Positions 1 to 11,028 of a stretch of 64,000 nt of DNA are shown here, piece by piece. The notes beneath the pieces were generated by a model that made no database searches, was not told the origin of the DNA, and saw nothing but the letters and a program-made list of their open reading frames with translations. Position 1 is the first letter of the stretch. Each line of letters starts with the position of its first letter. The DNA is taken from positions 1,716,856 to 1,780,855 of the forward strand of contig ML976656.1 of the NCBI GenBank assembly GCA_010015655.1, written 5' to 3'. This DNA comes from Bimuria novae-zelandiae CBS 107.79. Taxonomy: Eukaryota; Ascomycota; Dothideomycetes; Pleosporales; Didymosphaeriaceae. The position numbers were made by a program, and so were the translations under genes.

Positions 1-1249
1 CAAAACTCAGAAGTTACACACACTAGATGGGTGTTGGGATCAACCAGCCTTTCACTCATCATTCAAAGAGCGGAGGATAGCAGCCGACAAGGGTAACACC
101 GACATATGCGTCTATAGAGACAGGCATACGAAGTTGCCCCGCGATGGCTTTATGATCGGCATTATCTGCGCATTTCAACAAGACCTTCATCTTATTCTAC
201 GTCCGGAAGATGTATGGCTTGCTATAATTTCACAATTCAGCTGCTATATGAATACGCACGCAGAAGAGATGCGATCCATGTTTGTGGCACACGAAGGAAA
301 GCAAGAGTTGGAGCTCAGTGTAGCAGAAACAAGTGCATCTTTCCCAGAGATACTCGCCGTCGAGAGAGTGACACGCAAGCTCACTGCCAGAATGGAGGAA
401 ATGCTGGTCAATAAAGAAATACGTCACTGTATTATACCCGACTTTCAACTACGACGGACGAGGATATCGCGATTGCATCAATGGTATTGATGTCCATAAT
501 GAAATAATACTTCGACTATAGCGCTTGCACTGGTTGTGGATTCCCGTCCGTGACCCTGCTTAGCGAGAGAAAGGACTGGGAAGATATACCCGCCGGGCAG
601 GGAAACTCACCGCGTATACCCAGGAGCTGAAAACTTGGGGAAAGTTACTTAATCCGATTCTCATACGCTCCGTTCGAATTTTGACGACCCCGATTCGGAA
701 AATCTGAAGGACTTCTGGCTGAAGACCTGCCACGCATAACGGAACGGTAGTGGCCTCCACCCCACATATTCCGGCTGGATCACTGCCTTCAATTACTGGC
801 GACACAATGGGCATTCAGCCCACTTATTTACCGGAATGAGTGCAAGAGGACAAACGCTGCTCGATCTAGATGGTGTAACATACCCAATCATCAAGCAGGA
901 ACTTGTTGGGGGTGGGATCGTCACAGTACCCTTCCTGATTAAGGACTTAATAAAGAGCGTTTGCCTTGAGACGAACATAATGGCGGGCTGTATAGGAATG
1001 CGCATATGTACAGGAGAGGCCGACTCAGATGGCGACACCTCTCAGCCACAGAATGGTTGGTGGACGTTTGTTAAAAAGAAGCGGGCAATGACAGATGAGG
1101 ACCAGAAAGTGAAAATGCCCCCAGGCTACTACCCGAGCGTACCTAGGTATATATTTCGGCGCGTTAATTCCTGTAATATAGAGATAGAGGCCCAATGGTT
1201 TGATTTTGACTATGAAAATTTGAAACTACTTGGGGATATGAAATATTGA
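1..1249 (+). pseudogene. DUF4419-domain gene, decayed and cut by the left window edge
   Basis: The frame that starts at base 2 is open from the window edge to the stop at 488-490. It contains the block RPEDVWLAIISQFSCYMNTH and then HAEEMRSMFVAHEGK, which I recognise as DUF4419, a fungal family of unknown function. Homologous sequence continues past that stop only if the frame is changed: near 448 the frame shifts, an in-frame TAA lies near 502, and further shifts fall near 582 and 678. The C-terminal part is then open to 1249 (YPIIKQELVGGG, QNGWWTFVKKKRA, IEIEAQWFDFDYENLK). No GT-AG intron explains these breaks, so I call it a pseudogene; several assembly errors are the alternative. Its base composition is ordinary, so the decay is by indels and not by RIP. 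The true start lies left of the window. Confidence 0.8.
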
Positions 1250-1914
1250 CTACTAAGCAATTGCGCCCTTAAGAAATCAAACACTACCTTTGTATGAGCA
1301 AATCACTCTCATCCTCCCGTATAGTTCAAAAAGCACCAACTTTGGTTCTTCCAAAGCTCTTCATCACGCTCTCAGCCAGTTTATGTATCAATGAGCGATC
1401 GGAAAGGGCCTCGCACAGTACTCTTCCAAACAGCAAGTCAAAACGCAAGTATTCGAAGTATCTATAGCGGGGCACACTGTCGCAAGGAACCGACATTGCG
1501 CGCTATTCGTGTTCTGTCACGTTCGGAGATACGGTCGTAAATATCTTTCGAGGAGACTGGCGCACGAATTGATACCATAGCGTATCTTGATGCGGAAACA
1601 TGACTTACTTTACTGTGAGGAATGGAAGACGGCTGCGTTGATTTCTCTATCGTAGAGATATCCTACATATATATAGACGTTGGATCCTGCCAAGAGTCTA
1701 GGCATGGAACCTGATAGAATCGAAGCTGATGGAATTATACCGTAACACACCCCCCCAGCTGCAGTGAACAACAAAGCTAACTTCTTGAGATATTGATCTA
1801 AATCTCCTAAATAGTCGCACCCCCCAATCTTCTTGTCAATACCAGGTAAAAAAGTCACCAGGTTCTGGTACGTCGTCGTTGCTAGTAGATGGTCCCTTTA
1901 GCTGCTCTGTGATA
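1250..1914. other. Intergenic stretch left of pogo copy 1
   Basis: Apart from the short minus-strand frames noted above, I see no supported gene, RNA or repeat here. A C-run (CCCCCCC) lies near 1749. The right end is the TA target site of the transposon. Confidence 0.5.
1326..1496 (-). other. Short minus-strand open frame, possible coding remnant
   Basis: A 56-codon frame opens with ATG at 1496 and ends with TGA at 1326. It encodes a fragment containing RYRYFEYLRFDLLFGRVLCE and LSDRSLIHKLAESVMKSF, which has protein-like composition, and codon-like sequence (DIYDRISERDRTRIARNVG) also lies upstream in another frame. A second minus frame at 1610-1858 may belong to the same remnant. I recognise no family. 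It may be the end of a decayed gene between the DUF4419 pseudogene and the transposon at 1915; chance is also possible. Confidence 0.25.
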
Positions 1915-1953
1915 ACGTGTCCGTGCGCGTGATGCGCGGGCAACACCAAAACA
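1915..1953 (+). repeat. Left terminal inverted repeat of pogo copy 1
   Basis: It begins at the TA target and contains one copy of the motif CGCGTGATGCGCG (1926-1938) followed by GGCAACACCAAAA. The same outer sequence in reverse orientation ends the element at 4949. Confidence 0.85.
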
Positions 1954-2009
1954 CCCTCAACTTCAACACGCGACAACTCCACTAATATAGATCTAATTTA
2001 AGCTGCGAT

Positions 2010-3300
2010 TAATAATATTAAATTGTTAAAGCTAGGCGAAACTTTCTCGTACATAAAAACTGCTGCTAAATATAGTGTTGTACGGTCTACATTAATCCGA
2101 AGGCATAGAGGAATAACGCGCCCTACACAAGTCAAGAACTCTAGCTAGCAAAAGCTTACCCTACAGCAAGAGGAGGAGCTTGTACGATATATCAAAAGAC
2201 TTATAGAGAGACATATACCTCCTACTAGAGAGATGATACGGAACTTTGCCTTAATAATAGCAAAGGAGCCAGTCAGCGAGAGCTAGGTTACCCGCTTTAT
2301 TAACTAACATAGCATTCATCTTATCTCGCAATGGACCGTCGGGATGGATAGCAATTGCTACAACGCTAATTTAGTAGATAAATATCGCCTCTATTTTAAC
2401 CTTCTATACAGTAAGATAGATCAATATCGCATAGATCCTCGTCATATCTATAATATGGATGAAAAAGGCGTCCTGATTGGTATTGTTGGTAGATCAAAGA
2501 GAATATTCAGCAGACGAATGTGGGAGAAGAAGGAGGTTAGAGCATTACTCTAAGATGGCAATCGCGCATGGATCACGCTCCTGGCATGTATCTGCGCTGA
2601 TGGATCAGCTCTGCCGCCAAGCCTTATCTATGAGGCTGCCAACAAGGGCATCCAATCAAGCTGGGTAGAGGATATCAAGGCAGGATATTATGAAGTCTTT
2701 ATTACCTCATTATCCTCTAGCTAGACAAACAACAATATTGGACTTGCCTGGCTTGAGCAGGTGTTTAATCGCTGTATAAAAGAGAAGGCTCGACAATCAT
2801 ATCGACTTTTAATCCTAGATGGCCATGGCTCCTACATTACTATAGACTTTATTAACTATTATAATTAGAATAAGATCCTGCTTGCTATTCTGCCTCCTTA
2901 TTTAACTTATACGCTTTAGCTACTTAACGTTGCGATGTTTAAGCCTCTGTTAATAGCCTACTTAGCAGAGCTATTAAATTACCTTTATAGAAGCTAGGGC
3001 TTAGCTTCTATTACTAAAGGCGACTTCTTCCCACTATTCTAGAATGCGTGGAAGGCCTCCTTTAAGGAATTAACTATCCTCAGCTCTTTTAGAGCCACAG
3101 GCATATCGCCACCTAATCCTACACACCGAACATCAACTTTTCCAGGTCACCGAAAGGTCGATATCCATCGATTTTTCGTCAAAACACGACTCAAATGCCT
3201 TCGTAAATCTGTTTTCCAGCGTCCTCTTTTAGCTATAGGCGTTGTGGCAGGCGCGCTACCCTATTTTCTCTTTTAGCTCCTTAGTAAGCTAAAATCTTTT
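2010..3300 (+). pseudogene. Pogo/Tigger-type transposase, RIP-damaged
   Basis: Read in one frame with stops, the order of domains is a psq-type helix-turn-helix (KTAAKYSVVRSTLIRRHRG near 2055-2110), a CENP-B-type DNA-binding region (QQEEELVRYIKRLIERHIPP near 2165-2225), and a DDE_1 catalytic core. The core starts at IDPRHIYNMDEKGV (near 2430; the D of NMDEKG is the expected first catalytic residue) and continues with SYRLLILDGHGSYIT (near 2800; second catalytic D in LDGHGS). Such transposases cut and paste DNA into TA sites. Many in-frame TAG codons break it (for example near 2150, 2285 and 2865), so it cannot make a full protein. The C-terminal end is uncertain. Confidence 0.8.
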
Positions 3301-3416
3301 CAAAATAGCCCGTGCGCCGCTCAGATTTTCACGTTTAGTCAAAGGCCACAACTACAGCTAAGACAAGGAGACAGTCGTAACACTCCTTACTCTTGCAAGA
3401 TATAGGCACCTGCTAG

Positions 3417-3741
3417 GCCTAAATACAAAGGCTCTCCATGCGAAGAGCCATGGCACGATTCGACAGAGCACCAGCTCTTAACACCTATAACAACGAGAGC
3501 TGCCCGCAGCTCTCTAAAGACTAACTATCAGCGTCCCTAACCTAACACAACACGCAAACAAGGCAGCCAGCCTAGCCTTATATTATACGACTCTTAGGGA
3601 TAAAGAAGAAGGACAGGCCTGGCTCTGCCTTCCTACTACACCTATCTCCTTCGACACAGGCATCACCAAGCCTGGTACAAAGGCTCTCCTCGCGCAGAGC
3701 CACGGCTCCAATTCGACAGAGCACTGGCTCTCCACACCTAT
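3417..3741 (+). repeat. Pair of 72-bp direct repeats inside pogo copy 1
   Basis: The copies are at 3417-3488 and 3670-3741. Both contain ACAAAGGCTCTCC, a GAGCCAYGGC block, ATTCGACAGAGCAC and end in ACACCTAT. They are equal in length and mostly identical, spaced 253 bp apart, and lie beyond the recognisable catalytic core. Confidence 0.75.
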
Positions 3742-3953
3742 CTACTCTTTCCTTTTCTTTCTTCTCACAGCACTAAACTGCCTCTAAACACACATAAGGG
3801 ATTTACCCTAATGTACATACACTGCTTAGTCTCCCCAACGGGAAGGGGAGCTATAGCTTAAAATGGTAGCAATACCCGCGCAGGCAAGAAATGCTTTCTA
3901 AGGTAGTATATTAGTACTGTAATTCTATAGCTTAGCACGTCGTATATGCCCTT

Positions 3954-4733
3954 NNNNNNNNNNNNNNNNNNNNNNNNNNNNNNNNNNNNNNNNNNNNNNN
4001 NNNNNNNNNNNNNNNNNNNNNNNNNNNNNNNNNNNNNNNNNNNNNNNNNNNNNNNNNNNNNNNNNNNNNNNNNNNNNNNNNNNNNNNNNNNNNNNNNNNN
4101 NNNNNNNNNNNNNNNNNNNNNNNNNNNNNNNNNNNNNNNNNNNNNNNNNNNNNNNNNNNNNNNNNNNNNNNNNNNNNNNNNNNNNNNNNNNNNNNNNNNN
4201 NNNNNNNNNNNNNNNNNNNNNNNNNNNNNNNNNNNNNNNNNNNNNNNNNNNNNNNNNNNNNNNNNNNNNNNNNNNNNNNNNNNNNNNNNNNNNNNNNNNN
4301 NNNNNNNNNNNNNNNNNNNNNNNNNNNNNNNNNNNNNNNNNNNNNNNNNNNNNNNNNNNNNNNNNNNNNNNNNNNNNNNNNNNNNNNNNNNNNNNNNNNN
4401 NNNNNNNNNNNNNNNNNNNNNNNNNNNNNNNNNNNNNNNNNNNNNNNNNNNNNNNNNNNNNNNNNNNNNNNNNNNNNNNNNNNNNNNNNNNNNNNNNNNN
4501 NNNNNNNNNNNNNNNNNNNNNNNNNNNNNNNNNNNNNNNNNNNNNNNNNNNNNNNNNNNNNNNNNNNNNNNNNNNNNNNNNNNNNNNNNNNNNNNNNNNN
4601 NNNNNNNNNNNNNNNNNNNNNNNNNNNNNNNNNNNNNNNNNNNNNNNNNNNNNNNNNNNNNNNNNNNNNNNNNNNNNNNNNNNNNNNNNNNNNNNNNNNN
4701 NNNNNNNNNNNNNNNNNNNNNNNNNNNNNNNNN
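3954..4733. other. Assembly gap (N)
   Basis: 780 undetermined bases inside pogo copy 1. Any reading frame predicted across it has no meaning. Confidence 1.
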
Positions 4734-4893
4734 GCTGCCCCGAGCAAATCTACACGCAGCGGCCGCGACGTTAAGCTTCCAGATAGATTTAAATAGTGCA
4801 AATGAATCGCAGCTATCAAATTACTACCCTGCAAGAAAAATCTCGTGATAATATTGATCGTGGGTGGTGCTGTAGCCTTGTTTTTAATGGAGC

Positions 4894-4949
4894 GTTTTTG
4901 GTGTTGCCCGCGCATCACGCGAATCCGCGCATCACGCGCACGGACACGT
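4894..4949 (-). repeat. Right terminal inverted repeat of pogo copy 1, with internal duplication
   Basis: This is the reverse complement of the left terminal repeat but 17 bp longer. The motif CGCGCATCACGCG occurs twice (4909-4921 and 4926-4938), whereas the left end has it once. The two copies are separated by a 4-bp spacer containing AATC. The outermost 12 bases match the left end exactly. Confidence 0.85.
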
Positions 4950-4951
4950 TA

Positions 4952-5923
4952 TGTGTGCTTAGTGCCATCGCCCAGGACAATGTCTTTTATTACAAGTGTA
5001 AAGCATGGAGTGTTTTGGCGATGCGGCAGTCAGTGAGTGCGGAGACGCGCCAGGCTAATGCACGAGTCATGTTGCCTGCCGTTCTGACCGCTCACGAGTC
5101 GAGATCTCCCCGTCGCTGTTGACCTTTTCCCATGAAATGAATGGTATCCACCTGATATTTCAATTTGTGGTATCAGGTGTTAGGTCGAACTTCTTTTAAT
5201 TCTTAGAATCGGTAGTTGTAATTATCAGCCCGTCCATATCACCATTCGCATCCATTGCCAGTCATGTTGTGAGCGTAGAAGACCCCAGTGAAGTTCTGAG
5301 TCTCAAAGGTGAGCCTATTTCCCGAATCCGGATAGCATCCGTTTACCTGTCTCTGCGGGAAGAGGCAAATGATTTCTATTAATTATGGCGATGATAGAAA
5401 CGACTCGCTTATTCCATATTATCGGTATGACTTAGAACACGATGGATATGACGCCGAAGATGGTTGGGAAAAAAATTCCATCTGCTAATTACGAAGAGAA
5501 CGACAAGGAAATAATAGAGACAAGAAGCGAGGAGTAACAAGACTGGATCTATGGATGCATGTCGCGGGTTTCCAATCGCTATGAACGTGACATCAGCAAT
5601 GTCTCGGAGAGTGAGTCTGACGGGATATAGTCCGAGAGTATCCCAGAAGACGATAGGTAGAAGTTGGCGAGCGTTGGGAAAGAAAGCGAATATAGAGGCG
5701 CATTATAAGGCCAATAGGCCGAGTATAACATTTGGTTGCAAGTCGGACAACTTTCTTGCATTGATTCTCCAGGTCTCGCTACTCGACCCTCCAAGAAATG
5801 GAGTCCTGCGTGGTTATAGCCCAACAAAACAAACTCTATCTTACAACCTGCACGTATGCCTAGAATATATATATACAACGAATTCGCCACAGAGCGGCAG
5901 GATTTATCAAACAAATCTATTTC
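4952..5923. other. Intergenic region downstream of the MFS gene
   Basis: No recognised gene. One plus-strand frame without a start codon (about 5203-5390, containing SVEDPSEVLSLKGEPISR) looks protein-like but matches nothing I know, and could be a remnant or chance. The part next to 5923 should contain the 3' untranslated region of the minus-strand MFS gene. Confidence 0.45.
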
Positions 5924-7830
5924 TTACTTCTGCGCCTGTGCCGCCAACTGCGCAGCTTCCTGTCCAAACCGCGTCTTCGTCCGCAGAATATGACCCCACT
6001 TGTAAAAAGCCACCAGGCACGGCACGAACACAAGCGCCATGAAGCCGGGTATACTTGATGCCCAATGGATGCCGAGCTTCTCGTACAGCTTATTTGTGAA
6101 TAAAGGAAATGCAGCACCCGCACAAGAGCGCAAGACCGTACTTGCTGCAAGCGCAGATGCCGAATACGCGAGGTAAGAATCGACAAGGTAGTTCGTAAGA
6201 CTCATATATAGCAGAACCATACCGAAGCCGAAGAAGACACCTGCGCTCACGCTGACCAACCAGAAGGTGCTAGGATCGTTGGTCCATGCGAACCAAAAGA
6301 GTCCAATGGGAAGGATCACAGCGCCGAGCATGGCGGGTGGGAGACGAGCCTCTGGAGGAGCGGCGCCGTTGTTGCGGTCGACGACGCGGGCGTATCGCTT
6401 TTGATCGATGAGCGCGACGTAGAAAAGGGAGAGGATGATACCGATGACTAGCGCTAGGAAAGGGAGAGAGGCAACGCCTTGAGGCCAGCCGCGAGCTTGC
6501 TGGAACACAATGGGGTAAGCGGCGAAGAGGAGGAACAGCGTTCCGTGGACGACGGAGAGGAAGAGCGACAGCAGCGTTACGATGGGCTCGTAGATGAGCA
6601 TGATCCATGGGCGAAGCGCACCGACACGAAGTTGCGTGCTGATAGGCTTGGGAGTCGCGCCTGCTACGACGTGTTTCTTTCCCGTTTCTTTTGTCAGCTT
6701 GTTGGCCCGTCGCTGAAGAAGCACAGGAGCGTAGGTTTCTGGGAACGTAAAATTCAGGACGAGCCAGATGGGGAGGGCTGCTGCAGTGACGAAGACGACG
6801 ATGCTGCGCCAGCCGTGTGAGGCGTCGAGAAAGCCGCAGATGATGGGACCCAAGTTCTGGCCAAGAAGACCTGCAAGGGTGAAGATGCTTAGCACCAAAC
6901 CGCGTTCTTGGGCATCGAACATGTCCGCTACGACAGCCGGAGCAACCGCTTGTGTGAAGGAGCCAGCGAGGCCGCCCAGAAAGCGTAACACAATGACCGT
7001 AGTCATTGAGGTAGAGAAGTATAATCCTCCAGTCAGCAGGACAAATGCGCCGAAGGTCGAGATGTATAGCTCGCGGCGGCCATATACCTCGCTCAAAGGC
7101 GACAGTATGAGTGCACCAACAGCAAATCCGAGTACGAATGCAGACGTGGTCATCAAAGCGACCACCTGGTCGACGTGGAACTCGGTCTTCAGATCTCGGG
7201 TTCCTATCCGGGGATTAGCCAAGTCTAATCGAAAACATTGAAAGAAGCGCACTCACCTTGTGAGAACCCAGATGAGGCAATCGATACCATGAAGCAAGCA
7301 ATCGCAAGAATCATTGCGTTCATCCACTTCCTTCCTTTCCCAAAGTTCAAAGGGTTCTCGACATCGCCGTCTTCCCACTGTACCAGGAACTCTTCTTTGC
7401 TCTTCAACAGCTCGATTTCGTCGTCCCCAATCTCCGATCTAGAGTGCCTTGACGTCCAGCTTGGCCGCCGCTCGACGTCGAACTCTCCACTCCACACTTT
7501 TGATGGAACCTCAGTCTGGGCTACAGGAGCCAACCATGTCTCCCTCCTATCCCATCGGTTGCCCGCCCACTGCTCATGCTGCTTATTGGTCTGCGGTACC
7601 CGTGGAAGAAGTGTATTGTCCACGAGAACGCTCATGCGTGAGGCGCGAGCCTCGGTATCGAAAGCGCTGGTCCATCGCTTATTCGGAACCGTGAAGGAGA
7701 CATACCGGCCGCGCCCCGGAACGGTTAGGTGAGTGTCGGATGTTACTGGATCTTCAGTAGGCCAGCTGGTTCTGCAATTTTCGTTCCGGGCGAAAGAAAA
7801 GGAGATGCGCCCGTTGTTGTGGAATGCCAT
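5924..7830 (-). CDS. MFS transporter, DHA1-type drug:H+ antiporter
   Basis: Two exons, 7257-7830 and 5924-7203, are joined over a 53-bp intron (GTGAGT...ATAG; 7204-7256). Together they give 617 codons with no internal stop. The protein has a hydrophilic N-terminus of about 165 residues. The DHA1-type sequence PLNFGKGRKW and the first membrane helix follow near 160-190, then the MFS motif A loop (SPLSEVYGRRELY, near 225) and GFLDASHGWRSIVV. A central charged loop (RRANKLTKETGKK) precedes the second bundle of six helices. This family exports drugs, polyamines or other small molecules across the plasma membrane using the proton gradient; the substrate cannot be told from sequence. The start at 7830 is the first ATG of the exon. 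The long N-terminal tail is longer than in many relatives. The gene shows no RIP damage and lies alone between two pogo elements. Confidence 0.92.
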
Positions 7831-8980
7831 AGTCGCCTAAGGTGGAGGTTGAGAAGGGTCGACAGAAAGAATGCAAGAAGATGAAGCATGGATGAAATGC
7901 TGTGTGACTGTAAGAATGAAACGGCCAGCCTCGACTTGTCTGAAGAATAGCAACCAGCGCAGTAAGGGGGAGTACAAGAATTGAAGCGCCTTCCGGCCTA
8001 TCTAGCAGAGACAGTCATGCAGTGCAAGGCACAACGACTAAACATATGACAGGCAAAGAACAAAAGTGACAGGCAAACAAGCAAGAAGAAACCACATTAG
8101 CGAGCTAAGAAATGGTGGCAGCTATATCTTTGTGGGCCCAGTCTTCTTATGCTGCCGTCACTGGCCTGTCCATCCATGTTGTGCATATGCGCAAAATTGC
8201 CGCTGTCCTATCGCGCGCTGTTGTCGTATGGGGGACGTTGTCAGGCCACCGAGTATTGCCTGCGATAGATATCATTTATGGGGGGGTTAGCATCAGTTTC
8301 GGCGAGAGATCATGCCTTGTGAAATGTGAAGCGGCACTGAGGTATGACCAGTTCAGCAAGCACTACCGAAGGCCTGTGCAATGAACGGGGTATACCTGCA
8401 GTCAATATCGATTGTTATTTCGCACGCCATACCTCAAGAGCCACTCTTCACAAACCATCTCTTCCTTCTGGGCACTGCCATCTCATCCCTCTCGATATTC
8501 CTCAGGCCATCCACGAAATTCACCACTTTCTCGACCATCTGCACAACTACCGAATCGCACCCCACGCCCGAGCTCTCCTGTCCAAACACCCCCCAAATCA
8601 CCGTCTCTAAGTCCGTATCTGGAAATATTCCGAGGCATCAGGGATGTATTTAAAACTTTCGTCTTGGCTTTTTGGATCCTGCATGCGCATGCAAACCCAC
8701 TCGAAACCGTGCGCTCCTGTCAAACTGGGCGCTAGTCCGGCAGTGGTGGCGTAGAACGAGGCTCCGAAACGTGCACGTGCGGTTTCATGCTCCAAGACCT
8801 GGGCGCCCGTGGCCGCGGGCGGCGTGATAGGTGGATCTGTCTGCTTATTTGACGCGTGGCATGTCGTGCATAGCGCGTATGCAAGTCATTATGGCAGGAG
8901 ACAGACCTGTGGGATGCGTGACGTGTGTCGTCTGTAGCGTGGTGAGAGCACAGTGGAGTCAGGATAAGGCCAGGTGCGTA
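7831..8980. other. Intergenic region between the MFS gene and pogo copy 2
   Basis: It includes the presumed promoter of the minus-strand MFS gene. I see no further gene; the open frames here are short, overlap on several strands and look like chance. Base composition is ordinary until the transposon edge at 8981. Confidence 0.5.
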
Positions 8981-11028
8981 CCGTGTCCGTGCATCTAATG
9001 CACGGATTCAGCCAATGCACGCGGAACAACATAAACGCTCTACTAGAAATAAAGCTATAGAATTACTGCAGATAATAGTATTATAAGATTTTTTAGTAGA
9101 GTAAGAAGTTAATAGCTATAATTAATTTACACTATTTAAATCTATTTAAAAGTTTAATATTACGATGGCTACGTGTAGATTTAGTTAAGGTAGGAAATAC
9201 ACCCTCTAATACCTCCTTAATATTTATAGTATTAATAACATATTTCTAACGTTTTCTATTTTATAGGGATAGCTAAAAGGCCTTTCTCTTACCTTTTTAG
9301 GATAATTATAAAGCTTTTTCTGCGTCGCGAACAGACTTCTAGATAGCGCGCTAAGCTACCTTTTTAGCTACCTCTTGCGTGACACGCTTTTTTTATTATA
9401 TTTTCTTTTTATATAGTTTAGCTTCCTTTTTTAGTTTTACTATTTTTATTTTTTTTAAACTACTACTACTACTTCTCCGTTTACTTTTTAATTATTTAAT
9501 AAATACGTGCCTTCTTTACTTTCCATAGTAACTATAAAATAGCCTTAATATAATACTTTTAGCGCTATTAAAGGTCTAGAGCTTTATTTTTTTCTTTTTA
9601 ATAGATAGCGCCTGCTTAAGCCTATTATTATTATACTTAAGTAGTTTAGTTTAGATAAATAACTTGTAGAGTAATTATTAAAGCTTTTTATATTTTAACT
9701 ATGTTAATCCTTCAATACTAATTATATAAGCCTATTTATTTTTTAGTAATTATAATTATTAAGTAATAATAGAGAGCTTTCTCTTAATTTTTAAATTTAG
9801 TAAATTTATTAAAAAATTAATTAAGATTAGGTAGTGATATATCTATTACTCTAAAAAAAGCTAAGAATAGTTAATTCCTTAAGGAGGCTTTTTATGTATT
9901 TTAGAATAGAGAAAAAGAGTTACCTTTAGTAATACAAGCTTAATTTTAGCGTTTATAAAGGCATTATAAAATCTTTACGAAGTAGGTAATTAATAAAAAC
10001 TTAAATATTATAATATTTAAGTAGCTAATAGTTGTCAGTTAAATAAAAAGGTAAAATAGTAAGAAGAATTTTATTCTAATTATAATAATTAATAAAGTGT
10101 ATAGTAATATAAGATCTATAGCTATTTAGGATTAAAAGTTAATATAATTATTAAGTCTTCTTTTTTATATAGCGGTTAAATACCTGCTTAAGCTAGGTAA
10201 GCAGAATATTATTATTTATCTAGTTAGAGGATAATAAGATAATAAAGACTTTATATGTTTTTGGCCTTAATATCCTCTACCTAGTTTAATTAGATACCCT
10301 TATTAGCAGCCTTATAAATAAGACTTAGTAATAAAGCTAATCTATTAGCTTAAGTATATGCTAGGAACATAATCTACGCGCAATTACTATCTTAACTTTC
10401 TTTTTCTCCTATATTTATCTACTAAATATTCTTTTTAATTTACTTATAATATTAATTAGGTAGCTTTTCTTATCTATATTATAGATATAATAAGAATTTA
10501 TAAAATATTACTAGATCTTAATATATAAATGGTAGAAATAGAGGTCATATTTACTTATTAAATTAGCTTTATAGTAATTACTATCTACCCTAATAGTCTA
10601 TTATAAAATAAGATAAATACTATATTAGTTAATAAAGCAGGTAACTTAACTTTCGCTAACTAGCTTCTTTACTATTATAAAGGCGAAATTTTATATTATC
10701 TTCTTAGTAAGAGATATATATCTCTTTATAGGTTCTTTAATATATTATATATTATCCTAATTTTACTATAGGTTAAGCTTTTATTGATTGTTTATAGTAG
10801 CTGCACGTAACGTGGTACCACCTTAGTATCTTTACGCTAGTGTACTATAATTAGTACTATATTTAGTAGTAACCTTTGTATATAAAAATTCTTTTCTTTA
10901 TTCTCGCGATTTAATTTTATTAATTATAGCCTAAATTAGGTCTATACTAGTGGAGTTATCGCGCGTTAAAGGATAGGGAGTTTTGACGCGTTCGGTGTTC
11001 CGCGTGCATTGGCTGAATCCGTGCATTG
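8981..11028 (-). mobile_element. Pogo-type DNA transposon, copy 2, heavily RIP-mutated
   Basis: The left end (TA at 8979-8980, then CCGTGTCCGTGCATC) resembles the ends of copy 1. The sequence ATGCACGGATTCAGCC and then AATGCACGCGGAACA (8998-9030) recurs inverted at about 10995-11026, giving clear terminal repeats. The right repeat lacks the outer ~18 bases present at the left end. The interior is extremely AT-rich, and its minus strand aligns by eye with the copy 1 transposase (compare 10150-10350 reversed with 2600-2790). A lysine-rich C-terminal tail is encoded near 9290-9420. It is non-functional. Its direction is opposite to copy 1. Confidence 0.8.
9040..10900 (-). pseudogene. Pogo transposase remnant of copy 2
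   Basis: Read on the minus strand, the stretch at 10150-10350 carries the DDE_1 block seen in copy 1 (equivalent of the region around EAANKGI...WVEDIKA), broken by many TAA/TAG. The 9290-9420 stretch encodes the alanine/lysine-rich C-terminal tail that is also present in the copy 3 fragment at 55780-56280. Almost every CpA/TpG is changed to TpA. Limits are approximate. Confidence 0.65.

Larger units (their letters stand above)
1915..4949 (+). mobile_element. Pogo/Fot1-type DNA transposon, copy 1
   Basis: This Tc1-mariner superfamily element of the pogo/Fot1 group is flanked by TA on both sides (1913-1914 and 4950-4951). Its terminal inverted repeats begin ACGTGTCCGTGCGCGTG at 1915 and end with the reverse complement at 4949. 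A decayed transposase lies inside, and 780 bases (3954-4733) are an assembly gap. The 3' part also holds a 72-bp direct repeat (3417-3488 and 3670-3741). Stops in the transposase are mainly TAG, as expected if CAG was mutated by RIP, but it is far less mutated than copy 2. Pogo-type elements such as Molly and Pixie are known from Parastagonospora; this could be a relative, which I cannot test here. Confidence 0.85.

Noticed and set aside
3932..4918. Long open frames on both strands over 3932-4918
   Set aside because: They run through 780 bases of N, which contain no stop codons only because they are undetermined.
6479..7241. Plus-strand open frames of 113-164 codons over the MFS gene
   Set aside because: They are antisense to a clear MFS coding region with membrane helices and motifs; composition is the mirror of the real gene.
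7831..8980. Several open frames of 60-107 codons upstream of the MFS gene (8066-8795)
   Set aside because: They overlap each other in different frames, have no recognisable motif and lie in the expected promoter region.
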